Source of the DNA: Aedes albopictus
Lineage: Eukaryota > Arthropoda > Insecta > Diptera > Culicidae
Assembly (NCBI RefSeq): GCF_035046485.1
Contig: NC_085138.1
Coordinates: 29,723,047-29,787,046, forward strand
Length of the DNA: 64,000 nucleotides
Direction of reading: 5' to 3'
Every line of letters begins with the position of its first letter. Positions within the stretch are counted from its first letter, which is position 1. Positions 58,485 through 64,000 of this stretch are shown piece after piece. The notes below the pieces were generated by a model. That model did no database searches, was not told the origin of the DNA, and saw nothing but the letters and a program-made list of their open reading frames with translations. Made by a program: the position numbers and the translations under genes.

Positions 58485-60230
58485 CCTCTAGGAATTCCAA
58501 GAGAAATTCTTGAAGAAATTCCTGGCAATATCCTTTAAGAAGTTCCTAGAAACAGTTCTAGGAGAAGTCCCTCAAGTAGTTCCTGTAAAAATCCCCGAGA
58601 GAATTTGAAAAAAAACTCCCAGAAGGAGTTCCTAGACTAATCCTTGAGAAGCAATCTCTAAAAAAAATCCACGAATAATCCCTGAAGAAATTTCTATATA
58701 AATCATAGAATCCCACTCCCGGCAAACTCAGAAAATGTGAGTTCTTCCCTTGGAAGCTCCCGAGGGAGGGAAGCTGGGTCCCGAGGTGAACAAGCCATGA
58801 GTTGAAAATCTCGTTAATAAAGGCAAAAAACGTAGAAAAGTTCCTAACATAATTTCTGGATAAATCACTGAAGGGGGTACTTTAGGAATAACGCTGAGAA
58901 AGAAATCCCTCAAGGAATTCCAGGAAAAAATCTTACAGCCAATTCAAGGAGTTACCCCTTTAGGAGTTGCTGAATGAATCCTTGAAGCGTTCCTACAGAC
59001 ATTCTAGGAGGAGTTCCTAGAGAAATCTCTGAAGGGGTTCTTGGAAAGTTCCTGGAAAAATCCATGAAGGAACTCCTGGAGATTTCTCTGAAGGAGTTAG
59101 AGAAGAAATTTCTAAATGAGTTCGTGGAGAAATCATTGATGGAGTTCTTCGAAAAATCCCTCAATGGTATCCAGGAAAATCCCTGAAGAAATTCCTGGGG
59201 AAATTTAATAAATAATTTCTAGAGAAGTACCCGAAGAATCCCTGGAGAAGCAACTAAAAAGTTTTCAGAGGAATCCTTGAAGAATTTTATGAAGAAATCC
59301 CTGGAGTTGCAGGAAAATTCCTTCAGGAATTCCTTAAAAGTACCTGGAGAAATCCATGAAGAAATGTTTGAAAAGGTTTCTGGAGGAGTTCCTGGAGGAG
59401 TTCCTTGAAAAACCCATAATGGAGTTCTTGGTGGAATCCATGAAGCAGTTCCTAGAGAAATCCATGAGTTAGTTGTTAGACAAATCCCTAAAGAAATTTG
59501 AGAAGAAATTTTCGAAGCAGTTTCTGGAGATATCTGTCTAATAATTCCATGCGAAATCCATGGAGAAATCACTGAAGGGTTTTCTGGAGCAATTCATGGA
59601 GGAGTTTATGAAGAATTTCGGAGAAAATCACAGAAAGAAAAGAAGGAATTCTTCCAGGAATCCCTGAATAGTTCCTGGAGAAATTCCCGGAAGTGTCTTA
59701 CAACAAATTCAAGGAGACCCCTGCAGCTGTTGCTGGAAGAATCCTTGAAGCGTTCCTGGAGAAATTCTTGGACGAGTTCCTAGAAAAATCTCTGAAGGGA
59801 TTCCTGGAGAGTTCCTGAAAAAAACCATGGAGGAATTCCTGGAGATATCTCTGAAGGAGTTTGAGAAAAAAATTCTAAATGAGTTCATGGAGAAATCCTT
59901 GATGGGGTTCATGGAATCCCTCAATGGTATTCAGAAAAATCCCTGAAGAAATTCCTGGAGGAATTTAATAAAGAATTTCTAGAGAAGTACCCAAAAAATC
60001 CCTGGAGAAACCACTGAAAAAGTTACTGGAGGAATCCTTGAAGAATTTTATGAAGAAATCCCTTAAGGAGTTGCAGGAAAAATCCCTGGAGTTGCAGGAA
60101 AATTTCTGCAGGAATTCCTAAAAAGCCCATGAAGAAATCCATGGAAAAATATTTGAAAAGGTTCCTGGACGATTCCCTGAATGAGTTCCTTCAAAAACCC
60201 ATAACGGAGTTTTTGGAGAATCCATGAAGG
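58485..60230. repeat. Degenerate minisatellite with a higher-order duplication
   Basis: Purine-rich 21-24 bp units. Two ~750-bp stretches (58925-59580 and 59700-60230) share longer word order: GGAGTTCGTGGAGAAATCA / GAGTTCATGGAGAAATCC, ATGGTATxCAGxAAAATCCC and TAATAAAxAATTTCTAGAG. This points to a segmental duplication inside the array. Confidence 0.7.
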
Positions 60231-60232
60231 AG

Positions 60233-60505
60233 CCCATATAGCCGAGGCGGTAAACGCACGGGTATTCAGCATGACCATGCTGAGGGTGACGGGTTCGATT
60301 TTCGGTCGGTCCAGGATCTTTTCGTAAAGGAAATTTCCTTGACTTCATTGGGCATAGAGTATCTTCGTGCCTGCCACACGATATACACATGCAAAATGGT
60401 CATTGGCAGAGGAAGCTCTCAGTTAAAAACTGTGGAAGTGCTCATTGAACACTAAGCTGAGAAGCAGGCTTTGTCCCAGTGATGACGTTACGCCAAGAAG
60501 AGGAG
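60233..60505 (+). mobile_element. tRNA-derived SINE, second family, plus copy
   Basis: TATAGCCGAGGCGGTAAACG (A-box), GCACGGGTATTCAGCA, B-box GGGTTCGATTTTCGG, CAGGATCTTTTCGTAAAGG, then AACTGTGGAAGTGCTCATTG and GCTTTGTCCCAGTGATGACG to AAGAAGAGGAGAGG. Inserted in minisatellite of the dystrobrevin intron. Confidence 0.75.
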
Positions 60506-60509
60506 AGGA

Positions 60510-60836
60510 TGAAGGAGTTCCTGGACAAATCCCTGGAGGAATTTGAGAAGAAATTTCCGAAAGAGTTTCTAGAGAAATCTCTCTAACAATATCAATGAAG
60601 GAGTTTATGAAAATTCTGGAACCCTGATAATTTGCTAGAGAAATTACTGGAACTGTCCTTGGAGAAATCCTTGAAGAATTTTAGAGAAATCCTTGAAGAA
60701 ATTTTAGAAAAACAATTTCTTGGTTTGGAAAAAAAATATTGAAGAAATTCCTGGGAGAATAACAGAAGCAGTTTGTGGAGAAATCTCTGAAGGAAAGCTG
60801 GAGGAATCTCCGATGAAACTCCTGGGGAAACCATGA
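60510..60836. repeat. Degenerate minisatellite
   Basis: Continuation of the purine-rich array between the SINE and the hAT element. Confidence 0.65.
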
Positions 60837-60844
60837 AACTAGAT

Positions 60845-61581
60845 CAGTGATTTTCAACCGGGGGGAATTCCCCCCTAGGGGGAATTTCGTCCTCCTAGGG
60901 GGGGGGGAATGGTCCACCCAAGAATATTATTTTATTTTCATCAATATTCAGCACATTCATTGTCACGCACTTGCTTCCAAGACGCTATCAACATCAGCGA
61001 TGCTTTTGGATTGAATAACAGTTTTAAATTTTGTGAAATCAAAACTTTTTACCAAAAATGGATTCTAATCATCAAATGGTTTTATATCACACCAACACAA
61101 CGTACGTTGATTCTCGAAAGGAAATCTTTTTCTGATCTCTAAATTTTGAAAAGATTCTTCAAATCTAAATCTAAATGGAAGGCTTTACTTGAATTTCAAC
61201 TAAACGCGAACTTTTGGATGTGGTGAGCAGTCCTCATTGTTTTCAACAGTTTTTTACTGAAATTTGCGAGCAATTGAACAAGCACAATTTAAAGCTTCAA
61301 AGGAAGCAAGAAAACCATTTGAGGATTCTATCAATGCGTTTTCAGGTATATGTTCAAAACAATAAATTCTTTTACTAACTTTTTTTTGTAAATGATTACA
61401 TTTGTTACCGACAATCAAAAAATACTGTTATCTATGTTTTTTGCTTGTCGATGACAAATAAGTTCATTTTCAAAAAAAATGTAGCGGAATTCATTGTTTT
61501 GAAATTGTTCGAACAAGGGGGGAATGCGATTAGGGAAAATTCCAAAGGGGTGCACAGACTGAAAAAGGTTGATAACCACTG
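60845..61581. mobile_element. hAT-like element, 737 bp, 8-bp TSD
   Basis: Ends CAGTGATTTTCAACC and GGTTGATAACCACTG. Direct repeats AACTAGAT (60837-60844) and AACTGGAT (61582-61589) differ at one base. Subterminal GGGGGGAATTCCCCCC-type sequence, AT-rich middle, no transposase ORF. Non-autonomous. Confidence 0.85.
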
Positions 61582-61589
61582 AACTGGAT

Positions 61590-61960
61590 GGATCCCTTAC
61601 TGGAGGAATTCAGGAAGAAATTCTTAGGAGAATCTCCGAAGGAACTTCTAAAGGAATCCTTGACTTAACGCCAGAAGAACATACTAACAGAACTTCTAGA
61701 GGAATGTTTGAAGGAACTACTGAATGGATCTCTGAATGAATTCCTGAATCACTGAAGAACTTTGTGAATCAAACTTTAATGGGGGAGTCATTGAAGAATT
61801 TTCAGGAGGAATATCTGAATGAGCTCCAGGAGAAATCCCAGACGGAGCTTTAAAAGGAATTCTTGAAGAAAAATCTTGGAGGAATCACTGAAGAAGTTCC
61901 TGGAGTAATCCGAGAAAAGAATCATGGAGGAATCTCTGAAGAAACTACAAGAGAAATCTC
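61590..61960. repeat. Degenerate minisatellite
   Basis: Purine-rich GGAATC(T/C)CTGAAGAA units, ending the array on the exon side of the intron. Confidence 0.65.
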
Positions 61961-61999
61961 TGTATCATTTTGTTGGGTTCTACGTTATGAAGTGGGTTG

Positions 62000-62345
62000 T
62001 CAATGTTGATTTACTCACGCATTGGTGGGCATCGTCTTATAGAGTGGGTAGATATGTGCATTAGTTCCCTCTTCGAAGACATACCGTATGGTGGCTCCAG
62101 TGAGGATTATGGTCTGTGTTCAAGGGGGCAATCGGCGATGGCCATTGCCACATTACCTCAACATCTGTAGTGCTTCAAGACGCCTGGGTGTTTGTTACCC
62201 CCGTGTTTGAGTTCCGTTACGATTCAGGATCTTTTCGTTATTAAAAGGTGCTGACTTCCAGAAAGGTTTAAGTCAATAACTGTGAACGGAGCCATACAAC
62301 ACTAAACTGTGTAACAGGCTCTGTCCTAGCAATGAACAGAAAGAA
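62000..62345 (+). repeat. Old tRNA-derived SINE copy
   Basis: CAGGATCTTTTCGTTATTAA, then GTCAATAACTGTGAACGG, ACACTAAACTGTGTAACAGG and CTCTGTCCTAGCAATGA match the 3' half of the SINE at 60233-60505 with many changes. The 5' part shares GTATGGTGGCTCC with 56630. Confidence 0.55.
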
Positions 62346-62642
62346 GTGGAAGGACAGTAAAAATCTACAATCGTTGGCATAACTGGTACACTTGCCCTAC
62401 CTGAAATAATCGTTTAATTTGTAAAAAAGACTGGCTTTCGAACTGAAGCGCACGCCCCAAGCTGACACCGAGAAGACCATCCTATGTATTACGAAATTAA
62501 GCACTAATTACAGTTAACTCACAATGGAATGTACACGTGTAGCGTAAAGCCATTATCATAGCCAATAGAATGAAACTGATTTGGCACAAGAAACTTAAAG
62601 CAAAAACTAAGCTCTAGAAGAAGTTATTTCAACGCTACTCAC
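62346..62642 (-). other. Dystrobrevin intron start, no feature
   Basis: About 300 bp of unique DNA between the donor at 62642 and the old SINE. The donor reads GTGAGTAG; using it as coding gives S, E and stop. Confidence 0.4.
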
Positions 62643-62858
62643 TGTTGTTTCCATTGGGAACGTATCCTCGCATGTCCATCGGATGGGGATGGCCCATCAT
62701 TCCTCCCGGAGGCTCCTGCATGTGACTGTTGAGCATCATTTGCTGCTGTTGCAGTTGCTGCTGCTGAAGTTGTTGCTGCTGGAGTATACTTTGCTGCAGA
62801 TGAGGTGGCACGTTTGGAGGCATTCCGGGACCCCTCGGCTGACCGGGCATTTGAGGAC
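62643..62858 (-). CDS. Dyb: Dystrobrevin exon, Gln/Pro/Met-rich
   Basis: Acceptor GATCTCAG, donor GTGAGT at 62642. Encodes GPQMPGQPRGPGMPPNVPP, then Gln runs (QQQQLQQQQLQQQQ) and HMQEPPGGMMGHPHPMDMRG to NGN. It starts two bases into a Gly codon, in phase with the coiled-coil exon. This low-complexity segment has no counterpart in the vertebrate domain core that I know; it may be dipteran-specific. The CAG/CTG-like repeat region could vary in length. Confidence 0.9.
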
Positions 62859-62920
62859 CTGAGATCATCGAATCAAAGTTAGTGGAGAAGCATGATAGGA
62901 ACTCCGCGGAATCGTCCTAC

Positions 62921-63284
62921 CTTGTGGAAGCGGTGGGCTCTTACCCGACCGCGGACTAGAATTCGGCGTAGACCGTGGGCTCTGTGTTTGGTGGTTTTTG
63001 AGCATTCGCATCAGACCCTCGAGCTGGGCCATCAGTTGCCGTCGGGAGTCCTGCAGTGCTCCCAGATGGCCTTCCAGTTCACCCTTTCGCTGCCGGAGGG
63101 CCCGCAGTTCGTTCATCAGAGCTGGGCTCTCCGGTTGCACCTGTTCGGCTTCCTGCTGCCGGCGGAGTTTCTGGATCTCGCGCATGATTTCTTTGTTTTT
63201 GGATTCGAGCTGCATGATTAGTTCCCGCTGGGCGCGGGAACTGTCCAAACCTATCTGGACCGGATCCGGGGCTGAACTGCCGGG
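62921..63284 (-). CDS. Dyb: Dystrobrevin coiled-coil exon
   Basis: Acceptor TGTGTGAATG..CACAG side at 63285, donor GTAGG at 62920. Phase 0 start. PGSSAPDPVQIGLDSSRAQR, then heptad-rich LIMQLESKNKEIMREIQKLR, MNELRALRQRKGELEGHLGA, LQDSRRQLMAQLEGLMRMLK. The two helices correspond to the dystrobrevin coiled coil that pairs with dystrophin (family knowledge: ...ELENKNREI..., ...LRQRKDELE..., ...QLEGLMKLL...). A Ser/Pro-rich tail TQSPRSTPNSSPRSGKSPPL follows, with possible proline-directed phosphorylation sites. Confidence 0.95.
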
Positions 63285-63361
63285 CTGTGTGAATGAATAA
63301 ATGACGTAGAAATTAGAGCTTTGAAGGTTGTTTAAAGGATGATATAATGCAGAAAACATAC

Positions 63362-63485
63362 CGTCCGACTTTCTTGAGCAAGTCTCGCAGCGTATCGAGC
63401 AATCAGCCTGTGCTCTTCGTCATTCGAATTGGCTCCACCTCGCGTCACTGAGGTACCATTACTGTCCAACGATAGACCGGTGCCC
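63362..63485 (-). CDS. Dyb: Dystrobrevin exon with EEHRLIARYAARLA motif
   Basis: 124 bp. Acceptor CTTCAG at 63486-63491, donor GTATGT at 63361. Completes an Arg codon, then 41 codons: GTGLSLDSNGTSVTRGGANS and NDEEHRLIARYAARLAQESR. The EEHRLIARYAARLA block is the strongly conserved segment between the ZZ region and the coiled coil in dystrophin/dystrobrevin proteins. Confidence 0.95.
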
Positions 63486-63556
63486 CTGAAGTTCAAAAAA
63501 CTGTTCCGTTACTCATAACACAATTCCCAATTCCCTAGCTAAAACCACCGACTTAC

Positions 63557-64000
63557 CTCGAATCCAGCGTACTACTCCGGTCGTACATGCCGGGGATCAT
63601 GCCGCCATCTTGGAAGCCATTGTGCGACGGCAGCGGCGACGGTGGCACAATGTGTGACAGGTTGAGCGTCTTCTCCGGCTGTTCCGGAAACCTCGGTAGC
63701 ACCTGGTTGGGCTTCTCCGGTACACAGCGGAAGCTCTTCCTCAGCGAGTGACCGATCTGTTTGCTGGGGCTCTTGTAGCTGGAGTACTCTTTGACTTCGT
63801 GGTCGTTTTGGTGATTCAGCGATACTCGGCCCTGCCAGAAGCAGTCCTGGCAGAGTTGATAGGCGTGACATCGCTGACACCGGTACCGAAAGCCGGTGAA
63901 GTTCTCCCGTAGACAGACGGAGCAGATGGTAGGATGGACAACCGCTTCCACGGTGGCCAGTCTGTGCAGGAGGGGGAGCCACACCAGACATGCTGGACCC
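63557..64000 (-). CDS. Dyb: Dystrobrevin ZZ zinc-finger exon (partial at window edge)
   Basis: Open from base 64000 to the donor GTAAGT at 63556; the exon continues beyond the window. It begins [20 protein letters not shown], then the ZZ finger HPTICSVC...GFRYRCQRC...[11 protein letters not shown]...[11 protein letters not shown], with all three CxxC pairs and the HxxxH pair present. It continues [38 protein letters not shown] and a linker to SSTLDS. Dystrobrevin is the cytoplasmic partner of dystrophin in the membrane-linked dystrophin complex, binding dystrophin and syntrophin. The EF-hand region would lie in exons beyond base 64000. [13 protein letters not shown], not an internal start, marks true coding up to the edge. 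Another frame (63572-63991) is a shadow. Confidence 0.96.

Noticed and set aside
63572..63991. 139-aa ORF overlapping the ZZ exon
   Set aside because: Alternative frame of dystrobrevin; the ZZ cysteine pattern is only in the other frame.

Overview
The window is insect nuclear DNA, most consistent with a culicine mosquito of the Aedes type. It carries two convergent host genes with small spliced exons. They sit in a very large amount of degenerate minisatellite, TA-, TTAA- and 8-bp-TSD MITEs, tRNA-derived SINEs, decayed LINEs, BEL/Pao and Ty3/gypsy debris. Genus is inferred from repeat style and from the close match of both proteins to dipteran families. No search was run.

Left gene (+): three exons (7520-8259, 8365-8628, 8959-9390) encode the central/RNA-binding part and Ser-rich tail of canonical nuclear poly(A) polymerase (hiiragi/PAPOLA family). 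The catalytic 5' exons lie upstream of base 1, so 1-7519 is intron, filled with degenerate minisatellite and MITEs. The third exon ends in TGA, but the same frame stays open for 152 His/Gln/Asn-rich codons up to a strong GTAAGT donor at 9848. An A-rich 3'UTR-like stretch (about 24.85-28.17 kb) ends with AATAAA and may be its terminal exon.

Right gene (-): eight exons (64000 down to 39462) encode the C-terminal half of dystrobrevin: ZZ zinc finger, coiled-coil region, Gln/Pro-rich segment and a new short C-terminus ending in TAA. Its introns hold about 20 kb of minisatellite, a CTACCCT-rich telomere-like tract, hAT- and piggyBac-like MITEs and tRNA-derived SINEs. EcoRI-rich 23-bp arrays of one family lie on both sides of the last two exons in opposite orientation.

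Middle (10-34 kb): a graveyard of nested insertions. A LINE is split by a TA-flanked MITE. The MITE is split by a poly(A)-tailed retrocopy with a 20-bp TSD. The retrocopy is split by a 1.9-kb multimer of tRNA-Thr(AGU)-derived units with a 12-bp TSD. That multimer is split by a foldback element. Next come a broken BEL/Pao element, a SINE split by a 330-bp MITE, several palindromic MITEs, two more LINE copies and a gypsy RT fragment. No intact autonomous transposon, CRISPR array or prokaryotic feature is present.
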